A stretch of DNA of 64,000 nt from Palaemon carinicauda (GCF_036898095.1 NC_090759.1:16540300-16604299), one strand, 5' to 3'. Numbered from the stretch's first letter, positions 42,700 through 54,410 are shown. Notes: generated by a model from the letters alone, not told the origin. Numbers and translations are program-made.

Positions 42700-44709
42700 G
42701 CCTCTGCCCAGATAGACTTCTCAAACCTCATAGACTCTCCCTGGCGCCTGGCCATGAGACGCTCCAAGATTTTATGGTCGACTTCAGAGCTAGACCATCT
42801 CCTGTTAGGAGTTTTTTTCGAGCGTTTGAAGTTTTGCTGTACATTATGTCATGCATAAACAAGGCTTTCAGGGATGGCTCCAATGATCTGACAGCCACGT
42901 TCTCTGCAGGAACAAATCCCTCAGGGATGGCTCCAATGATCTGGCAGCCATGTTCACTGCAGGAGTACGTAAGAGGCAAGTGCGCTCAATGTGTTCATTG
43001 TCAAGACAAACTTCACGATGAAGTCTACCAGGCTGTCTTGACAGCATTAATGGAAGGCGACTGGATGGTCTCTCTCGACCTTCAGGAGGCATACTTCCAC
43101 ATTCCTATACACCCGGATTCCCAACAGTTTCTGAGGTTTGTTTACAGGAATGTGGGGTACCAGTTTCGAGCCCTGTGCTTTGGCCTCAGTCCTGCTCCTC
43201 TCGTGTTTACGAGGCTCATGAGGAATGTGGCAAAATCCCTCCATCTATCGGGGATCCGAGCCTCCCTGTACTTGGACGACTGGCTTCTCAGAGCATCGTC
43301 CAGTCTTCGCTGTCTGCAGGATCTACATTGGACGTTGAGTCTGGCCAGGGAGTTGGGACTTTTGGTCAACCTAAAAGTCCCAACTGATCCCATCCCAGAT
43401 TATTCTATATTTGGGGATGGAGATTCGTAGTCCAGTTTTTTTTTTTTCGGGCTTTTCCGTCTGCCACCGAATAGAACAAGCCCTGCTCGAAGTCCAACTA
43501 ATGCTGAAAAGAAAACGTTTGTTCAGTCAGGAGTTGGAACAGTCTCGTAGGGACTCTCTCATCCCTGGAGCAGTTTGTCTCACTAGGGAGACTACACCTT
43601 CTGCCTCTCCGGTTCCATCTAGCCTCTCACTGGAACTAGGACAAGACGTTAGAGACGGTATCATTCCCAGTCTCCGAACCAGTAAAGGCATGCCTGAAAT
43701 GGTGGGACAGCAATATCAGTCTGAGAGAGGGACTATCCCTAGCAGTCAAGAACCCAAACCACGTGTTGTTCTCAGACGCGTCGGATTTGGGTTGGAGTGC
43801 GACCCTGGACGGTCGGGAATGCTCGGGTCTGTGGACCTCAAGTCAGAAGAGCATGCACATCAACGGCAAGGAGCTATTAGCAGTCCACTTGGCCTTGATG
43901 ATATTCGAAAGCTTCTTCGAAACTAAGTGGTAGAGGTCAACTCAGACAACACCACAGCTTTGGCGTACATCTCCAAGCAAGGAGGCACACACTCCTTCAC
44001 GCTGCTCGAGATCGCAAGGGACCTTCTCTTATGGTCAAGAAATCGAGGCATCTCCCTGTTGACGAGATTCATCCAGGGGGACTTGAACGTCTTGGCAGAC
44101 TGTCTCAGTCGGAGGGGTCTGGTGATACCCACGGAATGGACCCTCCACAAGGACGTGGGCAAGAGTCCTTGGGCTACTTGGGGTCAACCCACCATAGACC
44201 TCTTTGCCTCCTCGTTGACCAAAAGGTTACCAATCTATTGCTCTCCAGTCCTAGATACAGAAGCAATCCACATAGACGCGTTTCTACTGGATTGGTCTCT
44301 TCTGGACTTATATGCATTCCCACCATTCAAGATAGTCAACAAGGTACTGCAGAAGTTCGTCTCTCACGAAGGGACAAGGTTGACGTTGGTTGCTACCCTC
44401 TGGCCCGCGAGAGAGTGGTTCACCGAGGTACTTCAATGGCTGGTAGACTTTCCAAGAAGTCTTCCTCTAAGGGTAGATCTGTTACGTCAGCCCCACGTAA
44501 AGAATGTCCATCAAAGCCTCCCCGCTCTTCGTCTGACTTCCTTCAGACTATCGAAAGACTCTCAAGAGCTCGAGGCTTTTCGAAGGAGGCAGCCAGTGCA
44601 ATTGCAAGAGCGAGGAGAGCTTCTACCATTAGAGTATACCAGTCGAAGTGGGAAGTCTTTCGAGACTGGTGCAAGTCAGCATCTGTGTCCTCGTCCAGTA
44701 CCTCTGTAG
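42700..44709 (+). pseudogene. copy D reverse transcriptase-RNase H
   Basis: An open frame at 42774-43430 covers RT: VSLDLQEAYFHIPIHPDSQQ, FVYRNVGYQFRALCFGLSPA and the catalytic RASLYLDDWLLRAS, intact. A 53-bp direct repeat at 42870-42966 corrupts the N-terminal motif region. A T run of about 14 near 43434-43447 shifts the frame. RNase H is in pieces: DASDLGWSATLDG and MHINGKELLAVHLALMIF before 43926, then VNSDNTTALAYISKQGGTHS and NVLADCLSRRGL after another frameshift. QPTIDLFASSLTKRLPIYC and the C-terminal region run to 44709, overlapping the recombinase. Confidence 0.85.
42870..42966 (+). repeat. 53-bp direct duplication in copy D RT gene
   Basis: AGGGATGGCTCCAATGATCT..CAGCCA.GTTC.CTGCAGGA occurs at 42870 and 42923. 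It is a local duplication private to this copy as far as the window shows. Confidence 0.85.
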
Positions 44710-45608
44710 CCCAAATCGCAGATTTTCTTTTACATCTGAGAAAGGTTCCCTCCCTTTCAGCTCCCACGATTAAGGGCTACAGGAGCATGTTGGCTTCGGT
44801 CTTTCGACATAGAGGCTTAGATCTTTCCAACAATAAAGATCTCCAAGATCTCCTTAAGTCTTTCGAGACCTCTAAGGAACGTCGTTTGGCAACTCCTAGA
44901 TGGAACTTAGACGTGGTCCTAAGGTTCCTCATGTCAGACAGGTTTGTGCCATTACATTCAGCCTCCCTGAAGGATCTCACCCTCAAGACACTTTTCCTAG
45001 TGTGCTTGGCTTCGGCTAAAAGGGTCAGTGAACTTCATGCCTTCAGTAAGAACATCGGCTTTTCTACAGAAAAAGCCTCTTGTTCACTTCAACTTGGTTT
45101 CCTGGCCAAAAATGAACTGCCTTCTCGTCCTTGACCTAAATCTTTTGATATTCTTTGCTTATCAGAGATCGTAGGCAACGAACTGGAAAGAGTATTATGT
45201 CCTGTTAGAGCTCTTAAGTTCTATTTAGCTCGTACTAAGTCATTACGAGGTAAATCTGAGGCATTATGGTGCTCAGTTAAGAAACCATCATTGCCTATGT
45301 CAAAGAATGCTTTGTCATTTTTTATCAGATTTTTAATACGAGAAGCTCATTCTCACTTGAATGAGAAAGACCGATGTTTGCTTAAGGTTAAGACGCACGA
45401 AGTTAGAGCTATAGCAACCTCCGTGGCCTTCAAGCAAAATAAATCTCTGCAAAGTATTATGGACGCGACTTTTTGGAGAAGCAAGTCAGTGTTCGCGTCA
45501 TTTTACTTAAAAGATGTCCAGACTCTTTACGAGGACTGCTACACATTGGGTCCATTCGTTGCAGCGAGTGCAGTAGTGGGTGAGGGTTCTACCACTACAT
45601 TACCCTAA
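44430..45608 (+). pseudogene. copy D tyrosine recombinase, one stop from intact
   Basis: A continuous frame runs from before 44430 to 45608 with a single TGA at 45132-45134. There copy F-type sequence has tryptophan (RPWP; see the fragment at 53179-53406). The core-binding domain has ASTIRVYQSKWEVFRDWCKS and IKGYRSMLASVFRHRGL. The catalytic set is complete: arginine in LASAKRVSELHAF, HxxR in KTHEVRAIATSVAF, and tyrosine in SVFASFYLKDVQTLYEDC. It ends in a Thr/Ser-rich tail. It is the best-preserved recombinase in the window. Confidence 0.92.
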
Positions 45609-46009
45609 TTCCAATATCCTTTTTAATCTGTCTCTTGAAATGTTTTTAATATTGTTTTTTGGGTTGTACGGAAGGCTAAGAAGCCTTTCGCATCCTGGTT
45701 GATTTGGCGGGTGGTCAAAGTCATTTCTTGAGAGCGCCCAGATTAGGGGTTTTGATGAGGTCCTGTTGTATGGGTTGCAGCCCTTAATACTTCAGCTCCT
45801 GGGAGTCTTTCAGCATCCTAAGAGGATCGCTGGGCTTCGTGAGGAAGACAGACTAATAAGGCAGAGTAATCGTCTAAGTCAACTTCCTTACCAGGTACCT
45901 TTATATATTTGGGTTTTGTTATGATATAACTGTAAAAAACTCTAAGCATATACGCTGTAAACTTAATTTACTCTGGTCTCTACCCACCACCATGGGTGTG
46001 AATCAGCAA
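45609..46009 (+). other. copy D 3' untranslated region
   Basis: Short AT-rich segment between the recombinase stop and the ICR. No coding potential is seen. Confidence 0.65.
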
Positions 46010-46098
46010 TTATATATTCACCGGCTAAGTTAAATATTTAAAAATGATATTTTAATTATAAAATGAATTTTTGAATATACTTACCCGGTGAATATATA
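46010..46098 (+). repeat. copy D internal complementary region (ICR)
   Basis: TTATATATTCACCGGCTAAG..TTAAATATTTAAAA is the complement of the left end (39815-39850). It is followed by TGATATTTTAATTATAAAAT..TTACCCGGTGAATATATAA, the complement of the right end (46285-46338). The predicted circle junction is ATATCA|TTTTAAATATT. Confidence 0.9.
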
Positions 46099-46141
46099 AA
46101 TTAAAGGCCCCCCCTTCCTCCCCGATAGAGACCCAGCGGGA

Positions 46142-46338
46142 TGAGAAAAAATTGGGTCTGTTTACATGTATATGCGGTATCTGGCCGATAGTTGGCGCTG
46201 GTGGGCACACCCGCAACCTTCATAGCGATCGCTCGCGAGTTTTTGTGTGTGTTTTCTGTCGAGCCGCTGGAGCAGCAGCTATTATATATTCACCGGGTAA
46301 GTATATTCAAAAATTTATTTTATAATTAAAATATCATG
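46142..46338 (+). repeat. copy D right inverted terminal repeat
   Basis: Reverse complement of 39811-39995, extended by GGGTAAGTATATTCAAAAAT to ATATCATG. Copy E leader resumes directly with TTTCGGTGATTTAGG. Confidence 0.92.
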
Positions 46339-48331
46339 TTTCGGTGATTTAGGTAACCGAGATCTCATCTTTGCCTAGGCTACCTAGCCTAGGCGATGTA
46401 GTATACTTTCAGACATTATCCACGTTTACCCTTGTGTATCGTTTTAATGATCCTATGGGAGATAGTAAATCTCCTAGAATTATATAACTCGATACTTGTC
46501 TCCTGTGGAGAGTTAAGGGTAATCCCTCATTCCCTCTGAGTGCCGCCGCAGGCGGCAACCCTTTCTGGTCTTGCCATAGAGTAGTTCACTCTGGCTTGAC
46601 TATGCTAGGGTTTTCTGTCTCCCACCTTTGCCGGCGAGTGCCTGGCTTTGGTTTTCGACAGAATCTCAGAGTATTCAGTCTTTCTACCGCGGCGGAAGAG
46701 CTGCAGGGTGAGTAGTCACTCCCCTGCCGGCTTATAGCCGCCGGCATAGGAGGCTAAGCCTCCCTAAACTGCACCTGAAGTGGTGGTATGATACTGCCAC
46801 CTTCTCCCTGCGGTTTAGAAGACTAGTCCTGTGCTGGCAGACCCTAGGCTGAAGAATAGACATTCTTCGGCCACCTAGGATGGCGCCGGCACTGAAACGA
46901 TGGTTCTCCCTTGTTGAGAGGGGGTGGCAAGCCTGCCACCTCCTCCTAACACTATTTCGGCAGACCCTAGGTTGAATAATAGATATTCTTCTGCCACCTA
47001 GGATGGCGCCGATACTGAAACAGAGCTTCTCTCTTGTGTAGTGGGGGCTACAACATTGCCGCCGCCTTCTACACTTTATACAGGACCCTTTTCCCTGCCC
47101 CTCTCTGTCCTTTTAGCTATGGCCGTCATCCTGCAATCTCATCGCTTGCCGGCGGGTTGCGGGGCTGGCAGGGCTCCTACATAAGCAGCTGTTTAGCCAC
47201 TCGGACTTTTCCCTTACGGATATAGGATCCGGGAAGGTTGTGCCGGCTATGGCGGCTGCCGGTGGGAGACCTCTCTGCCGCTGAAGGTTCTTCAGTCCTC
47301 CCTTGGACTGCCATCCACAGTCCTGTAGCCGGCAATGCCGGCAACGGTCTTTGTGGCTGGATGGAAGCATGAATGATGCATTCTCCTCTACCATTTGAAC
47401 CTTCTTTCTGGAGGAAGGCAGAAAGTTTATATACTTACGTCCTTATTTAGTATAAACACACATTGTAATAAGGCAGTCCTTCACTCCATGCTTTCTCTCA
47501 CTCTCGGGCCGGTGCCGTCAGGTACTTACTCAGTCGGCGGCATGCCGACTGTACCAGTGCCGCCGGGTATTAACCAGCCGGACTGTGCCGCCAGGGACTA
47601 GCTCTGCCGGCAATATGCCGGCTGAACTACAGTATATGATTATACAGTAGCCAGTATATTTGCAGTAGAGTATATACAGTACTGCAGATAGAAAACTATT
47701 GTATATATTATACAATACAGTAGTTACTTTCCAACATATCTTGTGTATCTTTGCCCAGTCTTTTGCCGAGACCAATCCTATATTGAAAGAATAGAATTCC
47801 TTCAATACTCTGATTAAGAAATCAGTTTACAATTTACCCTACAATATCAAATATTTTAGAAGCGTCAGTGGTAATACACTTTCTATCCCTAAAGGTTAGA
47901 ATCCTTATCTTTGAGCTTCCCGGATCAGGAAAACTCTATAGTTTTAATATTGGAAGGGAAGGTCACAGGCTTTTGCTGAGACCGAACCTATATTGAGAAA
48001 GAATAGAATTCCTTCAATACTCTGATTGGAAATCAGTTATTAAGTACTCCACAATATCAGATAATTAGAAGGGTCAGTGGCAATGTACACTTCTTCTATC
48101 CCTAGAGGTTAGAACCCTTCTTTTTCGGGTTGCCCTGATAAAGGAAACCATCTTTAATATTGGGGGGAGGTTACAGCAACTGGCTGGGAGGGATACACAA
48201 GTATGTGTCTTTCCCTATCTCTTTCTAGCTTACTATCCTAAGCTATAATGTTTAAAATATAAGTAATTGCATATCTATTTATCATGTGAGATAAACAATC
48301 GTATACTCATTTTGTTTTCCATTCTTTACAG
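46339..48331 (+). other. copy E 5' leader after copy D, with GC-rich minisatellite
   Basis: Collinear with copy C leader 29010-30785. A GCCGG-rich array is at about 47505-47625. Two related segments near 47750-47900 and 47970-48130 (CTTTTGC.GAGACC.A.CCTATATTGA) show an internal duplication of about 210 bp not present in C. It ends with the acceptor-like TTTCCATTCTTTACAG (48316-48331). Confidence 0.7.
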
Positions 48332-50160
48332 GAGGAACCCCAAATGACATGCAATACGGTCTTCTGCAATCTTGGCAGTAAGTACTTCTACGGTCATACA
48401 GCATGCAGGTCTCATGCCCCCTGCACCATTATTACCGAATACTGCAATATTGGGACCCCCAAGTCTGCAATATTTGCCGGACCTTAGTGACCGAAGGTTT
48501 TGATGACCCCAAGTCAATGGAGTCTAGGGATGCGGCACGTAAAAAGCTACGCAAATGGGTAAGAGGGTCCCAGAAGGACTCTCCGGGACCATACCTACCT
48601 AACGATAGGATGCGTAGCTTACTGTTCCTGAAAGCGGGTAGTGAAATGGTTGTGCCCCAAGCACGACTCGCACCTCCCTGCGTCCAGATTGCCATCGAGA
48701 CAGATGGCAGGGAGGCACCTCTGGGAGAAGATGACGATGTCGTGTCGGACTTCCTTCCGTCTGTGCCGGCCCCGGAGCCATTACCCTCGACATTTTCACC
48801 TTCTACCCCTCCATTGGACAACACGAGCCAGGCGCTGGCCCATCTTACGGATTTAATGGAGAAAATTCGCAAACGCGGCGAAATAAGGGAAGCGAGATTC
48901 AAGAGAGAGCTCAGTGAAGCTCCACTTATTGCCTCCCGAAGGTCATTCAATCAACCCACAGACCTGCTCCAAAACCAATCCCTGGAGGTATGTGGAGCTT
49001 ATGCCAATTTTGAACGGCAAACTCTACATCTCAGAGAAGATGGGAGCTGTCCCCTAAAAAAACGACATCAAGTTTTGGCCAAGCTTTAACCCTTTCCCTG
49101 ATTGCTTCATTCGACTGAAGCACAAACCAATGTCAAAAAAGGAGACAGAACCGGAGGAAGTCATGGTTTTCGACCACGATAAGGCACAGGCTCTCTTGTC
49201 AAGTAGCCTGAGAGAGGCGGGTTATTCGGTGTCGAAAGTGTCCGCCTTGAGCAAGAAACATCCTACCTTTCTTGCTCCTGCTTCAATAGCCTTTCCCATT
49301 CCGTTGAAGGCATTTAAATCTGTTGCCAAGGCAGTGGAGGCAGGCAAACCATGCCCTGCACTAGAGGAGTGCAGACCTCTGTCATTAGCCTTGCCCATGC
49401 AGGAGAAGGAATGGAAGGAAGTCCACCTAACCTTCTCAGGAGGAAGACTGGACGCAGACATCGCTGGATGACAGTTTAGCGAGAATCTCCCTAAACTTTC
49501 TGACTTTTTCTTGTGCAAGGAACAAGAGACAAAGGAGAGACTTGCGGAATCTTTATCCCTACAAAACTGCATAGAGATGTGTGCAGGCCAACGAAGTACC
49601 CCAGGCATGCTCATGGTCCTGGCCAAAATGCATATGGCCACCCTAGTAAAGGACCTGTATGCTTTCATGAAGGCTAGGAGAGCCTGTAGAGAGTTCGTGT
49701 TCGCAGCTGCAACAGTGAAACATGAAACCAGGAAGCTGGTATCTTCTAACATCTGGGGTCAAGACCTCTTCCCGATCGAAGTAGTCAAAGAGGTAGTCGA
49801 GAAAGCTATCATGGAGAATAGGAACCTTCTCCAGAAGTGGGACATTTCTTCAAAGAGGAAGTCTTCCCCGGATGAGGGTCCCCAACCTAAAAGGAAGACG
49901 AAGAAGTCTAGACTTCCCCCTCAGCCTGCTCAACAACATTCCACAGTTTCTATGACTGCGATACACCAAGTGGTGGCCCAAACAGAGACCACCTTCCAAG
50001 TGGTGCCTCAGCAGCTGGTTGCCCAGTCACCAGCATTCAACCCCGGGTCTGAGAGGCAGGTTGAAAGTTAAAGGATCCAGATGGGGCTCCTCTAGACATC
50101 CCTCAAGAGGTAAGGGAGGATGCGGTCGAGGAGGTAAACCCTCAGATCAATCGAAGCAAG
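48332..50160 (+). pseudogene. copy E gag (ORF1)
   Basis: The N-terminus after the acceptor reads MTCNTVFCNLGS, GHTACRSHAPC and DPQVCNICRTLVTEGF, the same Cys/His spacing as in B and C. A frameshift lies near 48440. An acidic region and coiled-coil-like LTDLMEKIRKRGE follow. Another frameshift near 48985 hits the NPWRY core. The conserved second half runs in one frame from 49130 to 50071 with one TGA at 49469-49471, where copy C has CGT (AGRQF). It includes PTFLAPASIAFPIPLKAF, ATLVKDLYAFMKARRA and KRKSSPDEG. The Gly/Lys-rich tail is frameshifted. Confidence 0.82.
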
Positions 50161-50164
50161 GAGA

Positions 50165-51540
50165 CGCTTCTGGTAGGAGGGAGGCTCCAACAATATCAGG
50201 ATCCTTGGACCTTCGATCCATGGGCCCACGGCTTAATCAAGATTTGACTAGGATGGAAACGGAACAAGTCTCCACCATCATTTCTTCTGTTCTACCAACA
50301 CTCCGCCCCTGCATTAGAAGAATATACCCTATAGCTCTTGAGCATACAGGTTATAAGGAAAGCAAAGTCCATCAAATTCCAGGGAAGGCTGTTTTGTGTT
50401 CCCAAGAAGGACTCAGAAAAACTCAGTCATTCTGGACTTGTCGCCACTCAACAAGTTAATAAAAAACAGCAAGTTCAGGATGTTAATCCTTCAACACATA
50501 AGGACCGTTACAAAAAGGGGCGTTCACAGTCTTGATAGACCTGACAGATGCCTATTGGCACCTTCTAGTCAATCGCCCCCTCTCCTCCTACCTAGGATTC
50601 AAGTTACGGAAGATAAAGTATGTTCTAAGAGCCATACCCTTCGGACTAAACATAGTACCAAGTATCTTCGTGAAACTTGCAGAGGCAGTTGTGCAACAAC
50701 TACGCCTAGAAAGTGTTCAGGTAGCAACGTACCTGGACGACTGGCTGGTGTGGGCAGCATCCGAAACGGCTTGTCGGCAAGCATCCAAAGAAGTGATCCT
50801 GTTCCTGGAACATCCGGGATGCAAGATCAACTTCAAGAAGTCTCGACTCTCTCCAGCTCAAGGGTTTTAACGGCTGGAAAGCCATTGGAACCTGAGGTCA
50901 CATTGTCTCTCCATTCCCTCAGGGAAGAGGAGGGAGATCGCAGGGTCTGTCAAGAGACTACTGTAATCCGACAGATTTCAAGACGCCAAGAGGAAAGAGT
51001 ACTGGGCTCTCTCCAGTTCGCAGCAGTAACAGACCCAGTGCTAAGAGAGAGTGGAAGGTATTTCTTGCTGGCTGTCAAGGGACGTAGTACGGTACGTCCT
51101 GGGTGGGAAGGGGTTAACCATCCTTTGTCTAGAGAGATGGCACCTATCAGCAGTTCACTTACAAAGGTTCCGCGATGTGACAGCAGATGCTCTATTCAGG
51201 CTCAAGCCGATAGTCAGAATGGTCCCCAGACGCAGACTCATTCTCCTCTATCTTGGAACAAGTCCCGGAACTGCAGATCGACCTCTTCGTGACGAGCGAC
51301 ATCTAGAAACTACCTCGATATGTAGCCCCATACAAGGACCCTCTAGAGGAGACAACAGACGCCCTGTCCCAAGTTTGGAACGAATGGACCCGGAATTTCC
51401 TGTTTCTTCCATCCAATCTCCTGCTGAAGGTCCTCAACAAGCTGAGATCCTTCCAGGGAACGGCAGCTCTAATGGCCCCCAAGTGGCCCAAGAGCAACTC
51501 GTTCCCTCTAGTGATGGAACTGAGGCTGAGGCTGGTCCTT
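50165..51540 (+). pseudogene. copy E reverse transcriptase-RNase H (ORF2)
   Basis: RT motifs are spread over frames: KFQGRLFCVPKKDSEK, VILDLSPLNK, then MIDLTDAYWHLLVNRPLSS and AIPFGLNIVPSIFVKLAE, with the catalytic VATYLDDWLVWAAS intact at about 50718-50760. TAA at 50868-50870 and other breaks follow. Compared with copy C, about 350 bp covering the RNase H N-terminus (HTDAS through LILDS) are replaced by about 80 bp of unrelated sequence at 51042-51125. Only WHLSAVHLQRFRDVTADALF remains. The polymerase is inactive. Confidence 0.82.
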
Positions 51541-52102
51541 GTACCGAACCCAGCACTATCTCAACGGGTTCAGAAGTCGACTGTCTTCGCTTCATCACAG
51601 AGAACCCAAAACCTTCATTTCATGATTTTCTCACCTTAGTGGTTAAGAAAAGATTTGGGATCTCAAAAGGCAGTAAAGGCTTCTTAGAAGAATACAAGTC
51701 TAAGTCAACTAGAAGACAATGTGAATCGTCTTGGAAAAAGTGGGTTACTTTTGTTAAAGCAAAAGGACCGAAAGAAATTTCAACAGACTTCTGTCTGTCC
51801 TTCTTTATCCACCTTCATGAACAAGGTCTGGCAGCCAACACGATAACTATGTGCAAATCAGCCTTGACTAGACCTCTTCTATATGCCTTTCAAGTGGACC
51901 TGACGAACGAAATCTTTAACAAGATCCCGAAGGCATGTGGTAGACTTAGGCCTGCAGCTTCTCCGAAGCCCATTTCTTGGTCTTTGGACAAGGTCCTACA
52001 TTATGCTTCATCTGTGAACAATGAAGATCGCTCTCTCAGGGATCTAACCCAGAAGGTTATTTTCCTCTTCGCTACAGCCTCAGGGGCTAGAGTTAGTGAA
52101 AT
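51400..52102 (+). pseudogene. copy E tyrosine recombinase, 5' part
   Basis: An open frame encodes KSKSTRRQCESSWKKWVTFV, FFIHLHEQGLAANTITMCKS and SGARVSEI, nearly identical in order to copy C. It is cut at 52102 just after the first catalytic arginine region by the inserted minus-strand fragment. The next 320 bp seen in copy C (34943-35260) are missing. Confidence 0.88.
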
Positions 52103-53490
52103 ATGGTATTTTTATTATAAAATAACTTTTTAAATATACTTACCTGGTAGTTACATATATATAGCTTAAATCCCGGGGTTCGACGCGGCACGACAGAAAT
52201 TCAATTTCGCGGCAATCGCTGCCATGACAGTAGGTGGTCATACATGAGCGCCATCTCTCATAGGTTACCAGAACCATCCCCAACATTCTTCAGAAATTCC
52301 ATGCCTCTGTTTTCAGAGGGGAGGAGGGAGGGCCCTTTTATATATGTAACTACCAGGTAAGTATATCTAAAAATCTATTTTAAAATACTATTTTTAAATA
52401 TGTAACTTCCCTGGTAGTTACACATATATAGCTGATTGACACCATTGGTGGTGGGTCGAAAACCTCATCCCATTGAGAATTCGTATAATTATTAATGGCT
52501 ACAATTAGTAGTACTAACAATCTGGCTCTAACCTGATAAGGAAGCTGGCTTCACAATTATCCTGCCTCATTTCGCCTGAATTCCTTAAGAGACTCAGCGA
52601 TCCACTCAGGGGGCTGTAAAAGTCTCTGTGAGGCTGCCACAAGGTCCTTGACCTTAGCGAGGCTAGACCTCCACCCTTGCAAACCTGGCATAGCCATGGA
52701 TACTGATTCTGACCACCTACTCCAAAAAAACTTTTTTTTTTTTTCAAACACTATAAAATAAAACTAACTTGACTTTCATCCCAGACTGCGGAAGGCTGCG
52801 ACAACATGTGAACACAAGTACAAGAAAAAAGGCAAGGGTATATATTAAGTTATCGGGAAGAGGCAGTAGACCCTTCTCCAACAACGACGCCGGAGGTAAC
52901 GTACGGACCCAGGAACAGCAATCCTCATACTGGGTCTGGACATCTTTGAGATAGCAGTCTGTGAAGATTGATCTACTTCGCCAGAAAGTAGCCTCCAAAA
53001 TTTACTTCAGTAACCTATTGTGCTTGTAAGCCATAGAAGTTGCTACAGCTCCAACATCGTGTGGTTTTACCTTAAGGATAGGGAAAACTTCTTACTTCAC
53101 AATTCTGGTGAGTTTCCCTTATCAAATCCTTAATAAAAAAAATCCAGGGTATTCTTTGATAAAGGCAAAGAGGGCTTTTTAACTGAGCATCAGAGGCTGT
53201 CTGCTTGTCCTCTCAGGTTTTTGGATGCGTGCAGATAAAAATTTTAGAGCTCTCACTGGACAAAGGCCTCTCTCCTTTTCCCGTCCAATTTCAGTGAGAT
53301 AGCTCTGGATGGTAAAAAATCTTGGCCAAGGTCGATAAGGATTCTCGTCTTTGGCGAGAAAGTCTAGCTGAAGGGTGCAAATTGCATTGTCTCCATTAAA
53401 GCCCACCTTTTTGCTGATGGCTTTTAACTGTAGCCAATGTAATTAGGAAAAGAGTCTTCTAAGTAAGATCCTTCCAAGACGCCTTGTCCA
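52103..53490 (-). mobile_element. 3' fragment of a minus-strand D/F-type DIRS element inside copy E recombinase
   Basis: The end nearest 52103 has an ITR-like sequence TACTTACCTGGTAGTTACAT (52139-52158), inverted at 52340-52362 and repeated at 52415-52435, which is an ICR-plus-ITR layout like copy D's. Reading leftward from 53406, recombinase fragments precede it. The 5' part of this element and 320 bp of copy E are absent, so insertion was followed by deletion at the 53490 side. Confidence 0.75.
52744..53406 (-). pseudogene. recombinase fragment of the inserted DIRS element
   Basis: 53406-53179 encodes FLAKDENPYRPWPRFFTIQS and LCPVRALKFLSARI, matching the copy D recombinase middle. 52998-52744 encodes MEATFWRSRSIFTDCYLKDV, carrying the tyrosine motif (D has SFYLKDV). 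HxxR lies in the decayed sequence between. It is truncated and dead. Confidence 0.8.
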
Positions 53491-53610
53491 AGGTCATGAT
53501 CCTAGAAAAATTGCTTCATCACTGAACTTTTTTCAGTATATGGACTTTGAGCGTTTTTGCTCATATACTGGATGGAAGTCATCCAGAGTATTCTACAGGC
53601 ATTAGGCGAA
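53491..53610 (+). pseudogene. copy E tyrosine recombinase, 3' part
   Basis: GHDPRKIASSLNFFQYMDF (HxxR intact) and SSRVFYRH are collinear with copy C 35262-35370. The codon of the nucleophile tyrosine reads TAG (CATTAGGCG, where copy C has CATTATGCA), so the catalytic residue is a stop. Confidence 0.85.
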
Positions 53611-54410
53611 GCAAATGCAGGAACTTAAGTGATTCGTGGTGTATTAAAACCTGTCGTCTAGTGGTGCGATGAACAGTTAATTGATTGGGACTATCAATTA
53701 GGGTGGAAAGGTGTTGACACTTACAGTACGATACCTTTTAAGTGAGTTTCACCATGGTGACACTAAGACTGTTCAAAATCTCAGGTGTGAAATTATACAG
53801 ACAACACTTGTGCCGTGTGCTCATATTACACAGTGTTGATACTATACAACATTTACAGAAATTATATTAGGAAAATTTATAAAAAAAATTTCAAATTTAG
53901 AGTGGCACTCATCATTTCTTCCCTTTTAGGGAGAAAAATATTTCTGTATACGTTGTACATATAATTCTCTTAACACGTTACACTCGTTATTCCATTTGTT
54001 CATTTATTCTAAATAAATGTCTATTAGAGTGTAATTGCATCTTATTTCGCCCTGCAATTAGCACAATAAATATGCCCGAGTTCTATTTCTTATTTAAGTA
54101 AACCTTATATTATTGTATGCTTACAAACAATGGATATAGTTGACACTTAGTTGTTCCGACAACATATACAAACTGTGAGACCCTTTGTATATCTAGTGGA
54201 TACTTATCTTTGTTCATACAATATATGCAAACCTTGAGACCCCTTTTCTACTGTTTAGTACGACTCTTCCCTGCAGGGGGCAGGAAGCACTAACATTGTC
54301 CATGATTAGTGGTAATGACGGATAACGGTAACGTCATTTATCTCAATGGTCCGGTTGACCATAGAAAAATTGTCCCAAGGTTAAGGCACCTATGAAAATC
54401 CACAGATACA
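53611..54410 (+). other. copy E 3' untranslated region (empty site for the TIR element)
   Basis: Collinear with copy C 35380-35580 and 38354-39000. At the point where C carries the AT tract and TIR element, E reads AATTATACAGACAACACTTG without insertion. No coding potential is seen. Confidence 0.8.

Larger units (their letters stand above)
39811..46338 (+). mobile_element. DIRS-like retrotransposon copy D (second family), inserted in copy E leader
   Basis: A 6.5-kb element with left ITR 39811-40000, right ITR 46142-46338 and ICR 46010-46098. It encodes gag-like, RT/RNase H and tyrosine recombinase regions in DIRS order. Its RT (ALCFGLSPAPLVFTRLM, SLYLDDWLL) and recombinase (THEVRAIATSVAF) belong to a family near copy F. 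It splits copy E between ...GTATAC and TTTCGGTGATTTAGG. The recombinase lacks integrity at only one codon; the polymerase has several frame breaks. Confidence 0.92.
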
